Shown: positions 37,480 to 47,641, counted from the first letter of the stretch. The stretch: DNA of 64,000 nt from Sedimenticola sp. (GCA_002869585.1 PKUO01000028.1:62001-126000), one strand, 5' to 3'. Notes: generated by a model not told the origin, from the sequence alone. Numbers and translations: made by a program.

Positions 37480-37495
37480 AGGGACTGGGCCGGCC

Positions 37496-38941
37496 ATGAA
37501 AACCGCTATCGTCTGGTTCAGACGTGATCTCAGGACTGCCGATAATCCGGCACTCTGCAAAGCACTGGAAAGATGCGAAAGGGTGATCCCTCTCTACATT
37601 CACTCCCCGGATGAAGAGGCCCCCTGGCAACCTGGCGAGGCGAGCAACTGGTGGCTTCATCACAGCCTGCAGTCACTCGACCGCGATCTGCAGCGCCTTG
37701 GATCGAAACTGATCGTCAGGCAGGGTTCTAGCAAACAGATCCTGGAATCTCTTGCCCACCAGAGCGGTGCCGAGGAGATACACTGGAACCGGCTCTACGA
37801 GCCGGTAGTTATCGCCCGTGACAGCGCGATAAAAAGTCATCTGCGCTCTGCAGGTTTCCACTGCCAGTCACACAATGCGGCGCTGTTATTCGAACCCTGG
37901 GAAATACTCACCAAAACCGCCACTCCCTACAAGGTGTTCACTGCGTTCTGGAAGGCATGCCAGGCAAAACGGCATATTCCACAACCCTGCCCTGCACCCA
38001 CAGCCCTACCCCCAGTTGATCTTTCACTAAACGAGGCGGGCATTGATAATCTCGACCTTCTGCCAAAAATTCCCTGGCATGGGAAGCTTAGTGCCTACTG
38101 GAAACCCGGCGAGGCCAGCGCCCAAAACACTCTCATGCTGTTCATTCGGGAAGGCATTCATAGTTACGAGTCTGACCGGGACATCCCTGAAAAACCCGGC
38201 ACCTCGCATCTCTCGCCCCACCTGCACTTTGGAGAGATCGGGCCGCGACAAATCCAATGGGCATTGTTTCACAATATGCACGACGACTGGATGAAACAGG
38301 AACCGAACCTGTTTCGCTTTCTGGCGGAAATCGGCTGGCGTGAATTTGCCCATCACCTCCTGTATCATTTCCCGCACACCACCGAGCAACCACTCAACAG
38401 GCGATTTCAGTGGATGACATGGGACAACTCTGATCAGGCGATGCTAAATCTGGAAAGCTGGAAACAGGGCAAGACCGGGATACCGATTGTCGATGCCGGC
38501 ATGCGAGAATTATGGGAAACAGGCATGATGCACAACCGCGTGCGCATGATCGTGGCCTCTCTGCTTTGTAAAAATCTGGCCATTCACTGGCATCAAGGCG
38601 CCCGCTGGTTCTGGAATACATTGCTCGACGCCGATCTGGCCAGCAATACCCTCGGCTGTCAGTGGACAGCTGGAAGTGGCGCGGATGCGGCACCCTATTT
38701 TCGTATCTTCAACCCGGTCAGACAGGGGGAGCGTTTTGATCCACAAGGCATTTATATCCGTCGCTGGATTCCTGAGCTGGCTCATCTCGCCAACAGACAC
38801 ATCCATACACCCTGGCTGAGCGACATGGCAGCAGATTATCCCGACCCTATCGTCGATCTCGGCGTTAGTCGAAAACAGGCCCTGGAACGTTGGGATATAC
38901 TACGTGCCATTCCACCCGCGGCAATAACACCAGAAGCATGA
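37496..38941 (+). CDS. phr: deoxyribodipyrimidine photolyase
   Basis: A 481-residue flavoprotein of the photolyase/cryptochrome family: N-terminal antenna domain (TAIVWFRRDLRTADNPAL) and C-terminal FAD domain with FLAEIGWREFAHHLL, NTLLDADLASNTLGCQWTAG and the ending PVRQGERFDPQGIYIRRW. It repairs cyclobutane pyrimidine dimers with light. It overlaps the YbaN gene by 4 bases. In E. coli phr is likewise next to ybgA, a DUF1722 gene, as here. Confidence 0.93.
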   Translation: MKTAIVWFRRDLRTADNPALCKALERCERVIPLYIHSPDEEAPWQPGEASNWWLHHSLQSLDRDLQRLGSKLIVRQGSSKQILESLAHQSGAEEIHWNRLYEPVVIARDSAIKSHLRSAGFHCQSHNAALLFEPWEILTKTATPYKVFTAFWKACQAKRHIPQPCPAPTALPPVDLSLNEAGIDNLDLLPKIPWHGKLSAYWKPGEASAQNTLMLFIREGIHSYESDRDIPEKPGTSHLSPHLHFGEIGPRQIQWALFHNMHDDWMKQEPNLFRFLAEIGWREFAHHLLYHFPHTTEQPLNRRFQWMTWDNSDQAMLNLESWKQGKTGIPIVDAGMRELWETGMMHNRVRMIVASLLCKNLAIHWHQGARWFWNTLLDADLASNTLGCQWTAGSGADAAPYFRIFNPVRQGERFDPQGIYIRRWIPELAHLANRHIHTPWLSDMAADYPDPIVDLGVSRKQALERWDILRAIPPAAITPEA

Positions 38942-39342
38942 AACAGCGAGTCAAACAAGGTGTACTGATTTTACTTGGCTGGTCAGCCCTGCTGGCGGGA
39001 CTGACCGGTATACTCTTGCCCCTGATCCCGACTACCCCATTTCTGCTTCTCTCGGCCTATTTCTTTTCACGCAGTTCACCGCGTCTGCATGCCTGGCTGT
39101 TGAATCAGAAGACTTTTGGCCCGATCATCAGGCAGTGGCGCAGTTCAGGGACAATCGAGCGAAGTGTGAAAATACGGGCCATCTTTCTGGTTGTTCTCAG
39201 CTTTACCCTCAGTCTTGTACTGGCGCCCATCGGTATCGCCGGAAAGGGTCTGTTACTCAGCCTCGGTATCGCTCTCTGCTATTTTCTGGTATCGCTGCCC
39301 GAAACCAAACCTGAACTACAACCCGTTGAAGATAACAGTTAG
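38938..39342 (+). CDS. YbaN family inner-membrane protein (DUF454)
   Basis: A 134-residue protein with three hydrophobic segments, starting KQGVLILLGWSALLAGLTGI and containing LIPTTPFLLLSAYFFSRSSP and GPIIRQWRSSGTI, the DUF454 signature. The ATG at 38938 overlaps the photolyase stop (ATGA), so it is translationally coupled. Role unknown; likely envelope or stress associated by context. Confidence 0.88.
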   Translation: MKQRVKQGVLILLGWSALLAGLTGILLPLIPTTPFLLLSAYFFSRSSPRLHAWLLNQKTFGPIIRQWRSSGTIERSVKIRAIFLVVLSFTLSLVLAPIGIAGKGLLLSLGIALCYFLVSLPETKPELQPVEDNS

Positions 39343-39351
39343 ACGGCTGTC

Positions 39352-40308
39352 ATGACCTCAAATCACAAAGTGCCCGTTGGAATCAGTTCATGTCTGCTCG
39401 GACAAAAGGTCCGTTATGATGGCGGGCACAAGCGGGATAGATTCATAACCGATGAGTTGAGTGCATATCTCGATTTCCTGCCAATATGCCCGGAAACTGC
39501 CATTGGGCTGGCCACCCCACGACCACCGGTCAGGCTGGTAGGCCCACCTGATCATCCCCGGGCGCTGGGGGTCAATGACCGCTCGCTGGATGTAACCTCC
39601 CGGCTGGAAGAGTTCGCCTACAGTCAAACCAGAAAACTCGACCAGATCAGCGGTTATATCCTGAAAAAGGACTCCCCAAGCTGCGGTATGGAACGCGTCA
39701 AGGTCTACCCGGTCAGCGGCAATATGGCAGAACGGAAAGGCTCGGGAATCTTTGCCCGAATACTTATGAACCAGCACCCGCTTCTGCCTATTGAAGAGGA
39801 AGGCCGATTGAACGATGCCGTACTGCGCGAGAATTTCATCAATCGTGTTTATGTGTATAACCGCTGGCAGCGATTGACCCGCAATGGTATTACCCCATCC
39901 CAACTGATCGAATTCCACTCACAACATAAATACCTGGTGATGGCTCACTCCCAGGCTGGATACAAACGCATGGGCCAGTTGCTCTCCAACCTGCCCAAGG
40001 AGCGGATGGAGTTGATTTCACAGGCCTATATTCTGGAACTGATGACCACCCTGAAACGCAGCGTGAGTCGAAAACGTCATGTCAATGTATTACAACACAT
40101 CATGGGCTATCTCAAACGCAGCATAGGCAAAGAAGACAAGGTTGAATTAATCGACAGTGTTGAAGCCTATCGCCGTGGCGAAATACCACTGATTGTGCCG
40201 ATCACACTGTTGCGGCACTATTTCCGTCTGCATCCCGATCCCTATATGCAGCAACAGGTCTACCTGCAACCCCACCCCGAAAAATTGGGACTGCGCAACG
40301 CGCTCTGA
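39352..40308 (+). CDS. DUF523-DUF1722 protein (YbgA-like)
   Basis: A 318-residue protein with a DUF523 domain at 1-150 (GISSCLLGQKVRYDGGHK, KKDSPSCGM, giving two conserved cysteines) and a DUF1722 domain at about 190-300 (KYLVMAHSQAGYKRMG). Recent work on DUF523 homologues concerns tRNA thiolation-type chemistry, but I cannot assign it firmly. It is the fourth gene of the gpx-phr-ybaN run and converges with the amylosucrase gene 12 bases away. Confidence 0.88.
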   Translation: MTSNHKVPVGISSCLLGQKVRYDGGHKRDRFITDELSAYLDFLPICPETAIGLATPRPPVRLVGPPDHPRALGVNDRSLDVTSRLEEFAYSQTRKLDQISGYILKKDSPSCGMERVKVYPVSGNMAERKGSGIFARILMNQHPLLPIEEEGRLNDAVLRENFINRVYVYNRWQRLTRNGITPSQLIEFHSQHKYLVMAHSQAGYKRMGQLLSNLPKERMELISQAYILELMTTLKRSVSRKRHVNVLQHIMGYLKRSIGKEDKVELIDSVEAYRRGEIPLIVPITLLRHYFRLHPDPYMQQQVYLQPHPEKLGLRNAL

Positions 40309-40320
40309 TCGTATCCACTT

Positions 40321-42282
40321 TCAGGCGTTGCGATGGTTGTCAGTCAACCAGTAAAAATGCAAAGGCGGTATGATCAGCTGGTTCTTGAACAGTGCCGGAC
40401 TCTCCCCCGAATAGAGATCCATAATCACGCCATGACGGGACAAGCCACCCATATTCAATTCATCAAGGTTGAGATGCTGTGGTGAGCTATCGAAATTCGC
40501 CACAACCAGCACACTGCCGTGGTTATAGTTAAAGCGTGAAAAGACAAACAGGTGCGGATTGGCGACCGTCAGCAGTTCACGATTATTGAAATCAGCAAAT
40601 GCCGGGATCTCCTTACGTACGGAAATCATCTTCTTGAGTCCACTGAACAGGCGGCATTCCACGGTATTGGGCTGTTTGCGCTTTTCTGCCTTTTCCCAGT
40701 CAATCTTTGGTCGGTGCGCCCAGCGTGTATCATTCGCCTTACTTTCATCCTCCAGATAGCGCGTATCGTTAATCGTGCCGATTTCATCCCCATAATAGAT
40801 CAGAGGAATACCGCCAAAGGAGAGAATCAGGCTGTGCAGTAGCAGAATCAGGTTTTCCGCATGGTGAATCCGTTCTGAGTCCCCTGCCTCCAGCGCGCTT
40901 TCCAGACCGACCAGCGAGGCCAGTGACCCTGATATCCGCGCATCACCGGTCTTGTTGTTGCGACCAAAGGGCAGACCGCGCGCCGGCGAATCTTCATAGG
41001 CACCGGTGAAGAAATCGATCAAAAACTGACGGTGGAGTTTGGGTTGATAGCCTACTGCAAATATATCCTGATCATCGAATCCAAGACCAATATCGTCATG
41101 ACAGCGGATATAGTTGAGCCAGGTCGCCCTATCGAGTTTGTCTGGCAGGCTCTTCAGTCCCTGATTCAACAGTTTGGCATTCTTGGTCGCCACGGCATCC
41201 CACAGCAATGCCATATAGGTGGCGTTATAGGCAATCTCACACTCCTTGGCGATCACCGCATCCTCACCGAAATACTTGATGATCTCGACCGGCGCGACAA
41301 TGGCTTCTGCGATAAACAGTACTCCCGGTGCACTAACCTGACAACAATCCTTCAACAGTTGCAGAATAAGATGGGCTTCACGTTCATTTTGGCAGGTACT
41401 GCCAATTTTCTTCCAGAGAAAGGCGACCGCATCCAGTCGAATGATGTCGGCACCCTGATTCGCCCAAAACAGGATGATGTCCAACATCTCAATGAACACC
41501 TCGGGATTGCTGTAATTCAGATCCCATTGGTAGTCATTGAAGACGGTCATCACCCACTTGCCCATCTCTTCATCCCAGGTGAAGTTCCCGGGTGAGGTCT
41601 CCGGGAAAATCTCCGGCATGGTCTCTTCGAACATGTCCGGTACTTCACGATTTTCAAAGATATAATAATAGTCCTGATAGCGCTTATCCCCCTGGCGCGC
41701 CCTGCTCGCCCACTCATGCTCGTCGGAGGTGTGGTTGACGACAACATCGAGCACGATCAGTATTTCGCGCTTTCTCAGCTCTTCTATCAGCGATTCGAGA
41801 TCTGCCATAGTACCCAATCGGCTTTCAATCTCTCGAAAATCGCTGACCGCGTAGCCACCATCGCTTTTAGACTTGGGGCATTTCAGCATTGGCATCAGGT
41901 GCAGGATGTTGACGCCAAGTTCCTGAAAATATGGAACCCTGGTCCTTAGATCCGGCAAATTCTCGGCGAATCCATCGCTGTAGAGCGCCATACCAACCCA
42001 CTGCTGGCTCAAAAACCAATTGTGATTTTTTTCCCGCTCCAGATCGCTTTTCCGGTTGATCTCCGGGCGATGTATATATTGCCTGGCCATACGCTCAACA
42101 AGATTCTGCATTTGTTGTCGCATATCTTCCCGGTCGCCATATAGTAGGTGAAACAGGCAATAGATGGAGTAGAAATTTGCCCCCAGGCGGGTGAAAAAAT
42201 GGCGCAGATCCTCTCTTTCCAGTTCAGGACTCAGATCCGCAAGAATTTCATTGAGCAGGGAGTGTGAAATCTGTTCGTACAT
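40321..42282 (-). CDS. ams: amylosucrase (GH13)
   Basis: A 653-residue alpha-amylase family enzyme that uses sucrose to lengthen alpha-1,4-glucan and releases fructose. GH13 regions are DVVVNHT near residue 195, IIRLDAVAF with nucleophile Asp near 283, AEAI with acid/base Glu near 323 and RCHDDIG near 395. The N-terminal helical part (about 1-95) and overall length match amylosucrases rather than trehalose synthases. It is last in the leftward sps-spp-fruK-ams operon, the order known from halophilic methylotrophs. Confidence 0.9.
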   Translation of the reverse strand: MYEQISHSLLNEILADLSPELEREDLRHFFTRLGANFYSIYCLFHLLYGDREDMRQQMQNLVERMARQYIHRPEINRKSDLEREKNHNWFLSQQWVGMALYSDGFAENLPDLRTRVPYFQELGVNILHLMPMLKCPKSKSDGGYAVSDFREIESRLGTMADLESLIEELRKREILIVLDVVVNHTSDEHEWASRARQGDKRYQDYYYIFENREVPDMFEETMPEIFPETSPGNFTWDEEMGKWVMTVFNDYQWDLNYSNPEVFIEMLDIILFWANQGADIIRLDAVAFLWKKIGSTCQNEREAHLILQLLKDCCQVSAPGVLFIAEAIVAPVEIIKYFGEDAVIAKECEIAYNATYMALLWDAVATKNAKLLNQGLKSLPDKLDRATWLNYIRCHDDIGLGFDDQDIFAVGYQPKLHRQFLIDFFTGAYEDSPARGLPFGRNNKTGDARISGSLASLVGLESALEAGDSERIHHAENLILLLHSLILSFGGIPLIYYGDEIGTINDTRYLEDESKANDTRWAHRPKIDWEKAEKRKQPNTVECRLFSGLKKMISVRKEIPAFADFNNRELLTVANPHLFVFSRFNYNHGSVLVVANFDSSPQHLNLDELNMGGLSRHGVIMDLYSGESPALFKNQLIIPPLHFYWLTDNHRNA

Positions 42283-42305
42283 TGTTTATTACTTTTTGAT
42301 AATCG

Positions 42306-43196
42306 CTAGATAGCTGCTGTCCAGCCATTGGTAAATTGACGATAGAAGTCTATGTCACTGACTGTGGCACCGCGCACTCCGACAATGGCGCTGGCAAAGT
42401 GTTGCGCCCGCCGCAGACAGGTTTCAATCGGCCAGTTCAGCAACTGTCCGTATAACAGTACCGAGCTGAATGCATCCCCTGCTCCTACTGTATCCACCAC
42501 ATGGGTAGTTGTTTCCGGTTCAACATGGATGATATCACCTGTAGCGCCATAGACATCTGCCCCGGCTTTACCACGGGTAAGAATCAGTAAACGGGCGTTA
42601 TATTTTTTCAATAAATCCGGCACTGCATGGCCGTCTGTATCCTTGTGCCCGGTAATCTGTAGCAGTTCATCTTCATTCAACTTGATCATATCCGCATCGT
42701 GCAATATCGCTTCGATCAACTCCATAGACCACCAGGGATCACGCAGATTTATGTCCACAAATGACAATCCGGCAAGGTCGCGGCGTATTCCCTGCAGCGT
42801 TTCACGGGAAACTTCATGGCGTAGCGCTAGGCTGCCATGATATAGAAAACTATCCTGTTGCATGGTCGGTAGCCCATCGGAATCGATGAAGTCGTAGGCG
42901 CGCTCCTTGACGATGTCATAAGACGGCTCGCCATTGGTGAAACTGACATCTACCGTGCCTGTAGGATGGGTAGCATCGAATTGCAGTCCCGAGGTGTCCA
43001 TCCCCCAGGCGGTCATTGCCTCCTGAATATTTTTTCCCAATTGATCATTGCCCACTCGGGAAATCAAGAGGGGGGATGCGCCAAACGCCTGCAGATGCCA
43101 GGCAACGTTGAACGGCGCCCCGCCGAGCACCACACTGCCATCGGGAAAGTGATCGTACAAAACCTCGCCAAAAATGATCGGCCGCGGGTTTGACAT
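42306..43196 (-). CDS. fruK: fructokinase (PfkB family)
   Basis: A 296-residue PfkB sugar kinase. The N-terminal GGAPFNVAWHLQ motif and the C-terminal VDTVGAGDAFSSVLLYG anion hole with catalytic Asp define it. It phosphorylates the fructose released by amylosucrase or sucrose cleavage. The start is set at ATG 43196, 9 bases after a GAGGAG ribosome site; an in-frame ATG at 43217 lies inside the preceding gene. The gap to spp is 5 bases. Confidence 0.9.
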   Translation of the reverse strand: MSNPRPIIFGEVLYDHFPDGSVVLGGAPFNVAWHLQAFGASPLLISRVGNDQLGKNIQEAMTAWGMDTSGLQFDATHPTGTVDVSFTNGEPSYDIVKERAYDFIDSDGLPTMQQDSFLYHGSLALRHEVSRETLQGIRRDLAGLSFVDINLRDPWWSMELIEAILHDADMIKLNEDELLQITGHKDTDGHAVPDLLKKYNARLLILTRGKAGADVYGATGDIIHVEPETTTHVVDTVGAGDAFSSVLLYGQLLNWPIETCLRRAQHFASAIVGVRGATVSDIDFYRQFTNGWTAAI

Positions 43197-43201
43197 TGAC
43201 T

Positions 43202-44044
43202 CTACTCCTCTACCCATTGTTTCAGTGCAGGCATGTAATGGATAACACCCTCAATGATTCCCGCGCTGTAGTTACCGTTCATTCCCGCATAGCTGCCATT
43301 GGCCAAGTACAGCGTCTCGCTCAGATCATTCTGATTAACCTGGTTGACGGCCTCAGCCCTGACCTCATCGCTCGCATTGGCAACCAGGATTGCATGAATC
43401 GGACTGACCAGAACCGGCAGGTCATTTCCGCTGTCACCGGCAAACAGTGTATTTTCCATTGTGAATCCATTCTGTTCAATCAGGAATTCAATCGCATGCC
43501 GTTTTGTCGCATTGACCGGCAATACATCCAGCAGCCCAATCGCGGAAGGCTCATCGATACTCCAGATCAAGCTCGCCTCGATATTCAGTGCGAGAAACCT
43601 GCGCCTGATTTCCGACTCCAGTGCATCACGGTCGGTATGTAGAGGCACATAGTAACTAAGTTTAAAGCGGTTCTGTTTACTCTGCTCCTGCAATCGCAGT
43701 GGTGTCAGATCGCTGAGCAGTTTTTTTAGATCCTGATGGTTCTTACCTGCCCAGCCTTCGGCTATCTCCGCTTCCCACTGCGACCAGTGCGTCCAGGTAT
43801 TCTCCTTGATCTGATACACCGTCGAACCCACATCAGCAATCGCATAGTCCGGAACAGGCAACTGGTAATACTCGATGGCCTCTTCAATCAGAACACGATG
43901 GCGTCCGGTCACATAGGCCAGCATCACTTCCGGTCTGCTCACCAACTTTCTGAACAACTGCCTTGCGCCGGGTGACTCCGGCTGGGCGCCGTTGGGTATC
44001 AAGGTTCTATACAGGTCCGTGCAGAGGAGTAATCTGCTATTCAT
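43202..44044 (-). CDS. spp: sucrose-phosphate phosphatase-like HAD protein with altered motif I
   Basis: A 280-residue HAD protein of the sucrose-phosphatase fold. Motif III lysine is in VNATKRHA near residue 190 and motif IV GDSGND near 210 is intact. Motif I should read DXDXT but reads DLYRTL: nucleophile Asp10 is present while the second Asp, the general acid/base, is Tyr12 (codon TAT). This predicts impaired phosphatase activity. The start overlaps the sps stop by 4 bases. It normally turns sucrose-6-phosphate into sucrose after sps. Confidence 0.85.
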   Translation of the reverse strand: MNSRLLLCTDLYRTLIPNGAQPESPGARQLFRKLVSRPEVMLAYVTGRHRVLIEEAIEYYQLPVPDYAIADVGSTVYQIKENTWTHWSQWEAEIAEGWAGKNHQDLKKLLSDLTPLRLQEQSKQNRFKLSYYVPLHTDRDALESEIRRRFLALNIEASLIWSIDEPSAIGLLDVLPVNATKRHAIEFLIEQNGFTMENTLFAGDSGNDLPVLVSPIHAILVANASDEVRAEAVNQVNQNDLSETLYLANGSYAGMNGNYSAGIIEGVIHYMPALKQWVEE

Positions 44045-46209
44045 GGTCGAGGCGCCCCACAGGATTGCAGAAAATCATAATAGTCGATGGCCTCGATGAT
44101 CCCGTCAGCATAGGGCCTTCCTGCAAAATAGATTTTTTCGATATCCGTCAACTCCGATAACTCCTCTTCATGGCGATTGGCAACAACCACCGCCAGTGTA
44201 TTTCCGCGCATCATGTCCTCATCACCCCCTGATCCGCCGGCAGCAAGAATATGCTCCAGGGGTACATCCCATTGATCACTGAACCAGCGCAACGCCTGTC
44301 CTTTCGATGCACGAATGGGGACGATGTCGAGAAACTGGCCAAATGCGAATGTGACATTGGCTGTCTGGTCATGTTGATGCAGCAGCCTGGTTATTTCATT
44401 AACATCCGGGGCAATGGATGGATCGATGTAGTAACTGATTTTGAAACTGCTCTGCTCTGACTTGGGCTGAAGCCGCAACCCCGGGATCTCCTCCAGAAGA
44501 CCGCTGATTACTTTCGGGTTCCAGAGGTGACTGATATGAGTACTCCATGCGGTGTCACGGGTGAGGTTGGGCGCATAGTAAATCTCAGTGCCCTGGCTGG
44601 TAATCAGCACATCGGGCTGGGTAATTGAAAAGCGCTTGAGCATCGACAGGGCCGAGTCCAACCGTCTGCCCGTGGCTATACCAAAGGAGACACAGCGCCT
44701 GTTTGTCCTGACAAGCTCGATAAAGCGCTGCAATGCCTCACGATCACCCAACAGACTCTGATCGAGATCGGTGAATATCGCACGGTCATGATAGAGCATT
44801 GGACGGCGTTTCAAACACATCCTCGCTGGTGGCTCAACCTCACTGATGATCGGGTGCAGTAATGACAGGTATTTTTCCGCATGAGCGGACCAGGCATAGT
44901 GTTTTCGAACGCCTTTTATACCGTTCTCTGAAAGCCTGTTCCAGGTTTCATGCTCGGCAAGAATTCGCCCGAGTGTCTCGGAGATTGCCTGTTTATCCAG
45001 CGGGTCTATCAGGTAGCCGTTCTCGCAATTCCGGATTATATCCACCGGCCCGCCATCTTCGGTGGCCACGATAGGCAAGCCGGAAGCGGCGGCCTCGATC
45101 AGCGTCAGGCCAAAAGGCTCAGTCAGGGCAGGGTTGACAAACACCCCCTTGGATAAGGCCGCCAGCCGATAGAGGGTGGGTACATCATCGGCTTTATGAT
45201 GTTTCGGGTAGGCAATCCGCCCATACAGATCATATTGATCGATGGTGAGCAGAATGTCCTGTAGCACCTCCTGCGCACCGCTCTCCATATCCCGTATATC
45301 ATCACGATTACCGGCAATGATCACCAGGTTGGCCTGTTCCTGAAGTTTTGCGTTCTCACCGTAGGCTGCTACCAGGGCCGAAATGTTTTTACGTTGATCG
45401 GGTCGTGACAGCGCTAGAATCAGCGGCTTTTCGGGCTCCCGGAGAAAACGCATCACCTCTTGGGCAATATCGCTTTTTCGCTCGGTGCCTTCGGGTGGAA
45501 AAAAGCGGGTCAGATCGGTGCCAGGTGGGACCACGCGCATTTTCGTGGGTTGATAATGATCGTAAAGGCCGTATTGCTCCTCGATCTCCTGATTGGTGCT
45601 GGTTATCACCAGATTGGCGAGACCTAGGGTCGCCTCCTCGGCTTCAATCCGGCGTGAGATTTTATAACGTTGTTCTATATCTGTTCGTTTCAGGCCGCTG
45701 GCCAATAGGCGTCTACGCTTGCTTCGGCCCAGGGAGTGTCCAGTGTGCACCAGAGGGATACCCAAGCGATTAGACAGGCTCGTACCCACATAGCCTGCGT
45801 CGGCATAGTGACTGTGAATGACATCCGGCAACTTCTGCTGCGCGTTGATATGGGCCAGGGCGTTATCGGCAAAGACATCCAGGTCATCCCAAAGATCTTC
45901 CTTGAAAAGATAACCGTTTTCACCACAAGCGATACGCACTATCCGGGCCTTGCCTGAAAGAGGCTCCCCAGGCTTTGCATAGTCCGCGCTGACCTGCGGA
46001 TCAATAACCAAGCGGGTCAGTAGATCTACACGCTCAACATCGGGATGTTCACCCAGTGCCTTTGCCAGTTCGACGACATACTTCGTCTGACCGCCCGTAT
46101 CGGCATCACGACCCAACTCCAAATCCTTCCCTCGTATCAAACCGTGGATGCTTATCAGAACAAGATAGATACCACCTTTTGACAATGCATTATCTGTATT
46201 CATAGGCAC
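44041..46209 (-). CDS. sps: sucrose-phosphate synthase with C-terminal HAD domain
   Basis: A 722-residue protein. Residues about 15-450 are a GT4 glycosyltransferase (DTGGQTKYVVELA, HSHYADAGYVG, HTGHSLGRSKRRRL, EPFGLTLIEAAASGLP) that joins NDP-glucose and fructose-6-phosphate. Residues about 475-715 are a HAD phosphatase-like domain with FTDLDQSLLGD (both motif I Asp present), SKGQALRW and GGSGGDED. The start is a GTG at 46209 with GGAG 7 bases upstream; ATG 46203 is an alternative. It leads the operon and its HAD domain may back up the altered phosphatase. Confidence 0.92.
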   Translation of the reverse strand: MPMNTDNALSKGGIYLVLISIHGLIRGKDLELGRDADTGGQTKYVVELAKALGEHPDVERVDLLTRLVIDPQVSADYAKPGEPLSGKARIVRIACGENGYLFKEDLWDDLDVFADNALAHINAQQKLPDVIHSHYADAGYVGTSLSNRLGIPLVHTGHSLGRSKRRRLLASGLKRTDIEQRYKISRRIEAEEATLGLANLVITSTNQEIEEQYGLYDHYQPTKMRVVPPGTDLTRFFPPEGTERKSDIAQEVMRFLREPEKPLILALSRPDQRKNISALVAAYGENAKLQEQANLVIIAGNRDDIRDMESGAQEVLQDILLTIDQYDLYGRIAYPKHHKADDVPTLYRLAALSKGVFVNPALTEPFGLTLIEAAASGLPIVATEDGGPVDIIRNCENGYLIDPLDKQAISETLGRILAEHETWNRLSENGIKGVRKHYAWSAHAEKYLSLLHPIISEVEPPARMCLKRRPMLYHDRAIFTDLDQSLLGDREALQRFIELVRTNRRCVSFGIATGRRLDSALSMLKRFSITQPDVLITSQGTEIYYAPNLTRDTAWSTHISHLWNPKVISGLLEEIPGLRLQPKSEQSSFKISYYIDPSIAPDVNEITRLLHQHDQTANVTFAFGQFLDIVPIRASKGQALRWFSDQWDVPLEHILAAGGSGGDEDMMRGNTLAVVVANRHEEELSELTDIEKIYFAGRPYADGIIEAIDYYDFLQSCGAPRP

Positions 46210-46617
46210 ACCCGATCTCCTTCACTCGATGCAATGCTGGAATGTGGATACTCTACTCCTTGAAGCCTGGAAGAAAATGGTAAATGTAAAATAATGACGA
46301 AAAACCAAGGTCATGTGGCATTATTTGTTTCATTGCATTTTATTCGTACACGAATTATATTTAAAGTCCTGTTATGAAATAATAACCATGAAATACAATA
46401 ATATCTCTTATTATTATTATATTAATCATGATGTTATATATTTTTTAGGAATATAAAAGAAATTCATATTTTATACCGTTAACTAATTAATCAATATCAA
46501 TTTATTGGCATTCTTTGCTCTGTTCATAAATATAGACAGATGCGTGATGACAGACAGAATGCCTTGCTGAGCAGATATGTTTTAAAACAACCATGCATCT
46601 TCAATCCGAGGTAATGT
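46210..46617. other. AT-rich divergent control region between sucrose operon and MarR gene
   Basis: These 408 bases are strongly AT-rich, with alternating ATTATTATTA-type runs near 46395-46440. They must drive sps leftward and the regulator rightward. A weak rightward candidate is TTGGCA (46505), 16 bases, TAAATA (46527). I see no gene and no RNA fold I would defend. Confidence 0.5.
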
Positions 46618-47163
46618 GTGTCGAACGATTCTGATATATGTGATGAAGTCCTGATCTCCCTTCGCCGGGTTATGCGGGCGGTAGACATTCACTCCCGGAG
46701 CCTGATCAGCACCCATAGCCTGACTGGACCACAGGCTTTAATTCTCAAGGAGATCAGCAAGGCTCATGTTCTCACCGCTGGCGAAATCGCTAAACGGGTA
46801 ACCTTGAGTCAAGCCACCATTACCGACATCATTAACCGTCTAGAAAAGCGTGAACTGGTTACCAAGAGCAGAAGTGACGGGGACCGCAGAAAGATACACA
46901 TCAGTGCGACACCCAAGGCAATCGTTTTGCTGCAAAAGTCTCCCCCGCTACTCCAGGAACGTTTTGTTTCAAGGTTCAAGAATCTCCAGGCCTGGGAACA
47001 GTCGCAGTTGCTTTCATCTCTGCAGCGTATTGCTGAGATGATGGATGCCGATAATCTTGACCTGACAACTCCCCTCACCAACCAGATTACCCCTGCAGAC
47101 GAATGCAAAACTCCGGATGAATCCCTCGACAGCGATCAACCGAAGACCACTGGCAGTAAATGA
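46618..47163 (+). CDS. MarR-family regulator, EctR-like
   Basis: A 181-residue MarR protein starting at GTG 46618, with GAGG six bases upstream. The winged helix-turn-helix (LTAGEIAKRVTLSQATITDII and the DGDRRKIHI wing) lies at about 60-110. The N-terminus DEVLISLRRVMRAVDIHSR resembles EctR1, the MarR regulator of osmolyte genes in methylotrophs. It sits between the sucrose operon and proXWV on opposite sides, suggesting it answers to osmotic state. Its tail is Asp/Glu/Pro-rich. Confidence 0.85.
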   Translation: MSNDSDICDEVLISLRRVMRAVDIHSRSLISTHSLTGPQALILKEISKAHVLTAGEIAKRVTLSQATITDIINRLEKRELVTKSRSDGDRRKIHISATPKAIVLLQKSPPLLQERFVSRFKNLQAWEQSQLLSSLQRIAEMMDADNLDLTTPLTNQITPADECKTPDESLDSDQPKTTGSK

Positions 47164-47641
47164 CCGGATCGCATTTCCCAGGCAATGAACTTCCTGTTTC
47201 GAATAATATCCATAGTAATCTAATCATTATTATCCATCACATTTTTTGATTGGCGATGTTTATCCAAAAAACCATTCATTCTTTAGCGTATATCTGCGGA
47301 GAACCCTAAATCTGATCAATCAACTACATTACTCAGCAGCATAATACCATCCAGTGCGCATACCTAAACCAATTGTTACTATTTGTTTTTATTAATTATA
47401 ATCTCTTTTCTTGTTCCCGCTATGTTTTCCAGAGGGTGAATTCCAAGCGCGACGGATAACAATAGAACAATGATCGTTAATTCCATCATGCGTTTCTTTT
47501 TGCCCCGTAATTGGACATGATCAGTATCTTTTTGTTAGGCTAAATAAGCTACGTATACTAAGTTTTTGAATTTCGCCTCTGGATCGGAGATTACATAGGT
47601 TTCCGAACCGCGAGAGATTGACAGCAAAAGTCGGAGAAAAT
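47164..47641. other. control region upstream of proX
   Basis: A 478-base gap, AT-rich in 47200-47410, containing no gene of quality. It ends with the promoter at 47532-47559. An earlier stretch near 47400-47520 holds no recognisable repeat. Confidence 0.5.
47532..47559 (+). promoter_or_regulatory. sigma70-type promoter of proXWV
   Basis: TTGTTA (47532-47537), 16 bases, TATACT (47554-47559), giving a leader of about 75 bases before ATG 47642. The spacing of 16 and fair boxes are compatible with osmotic tuning. Confidence 0.5.
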
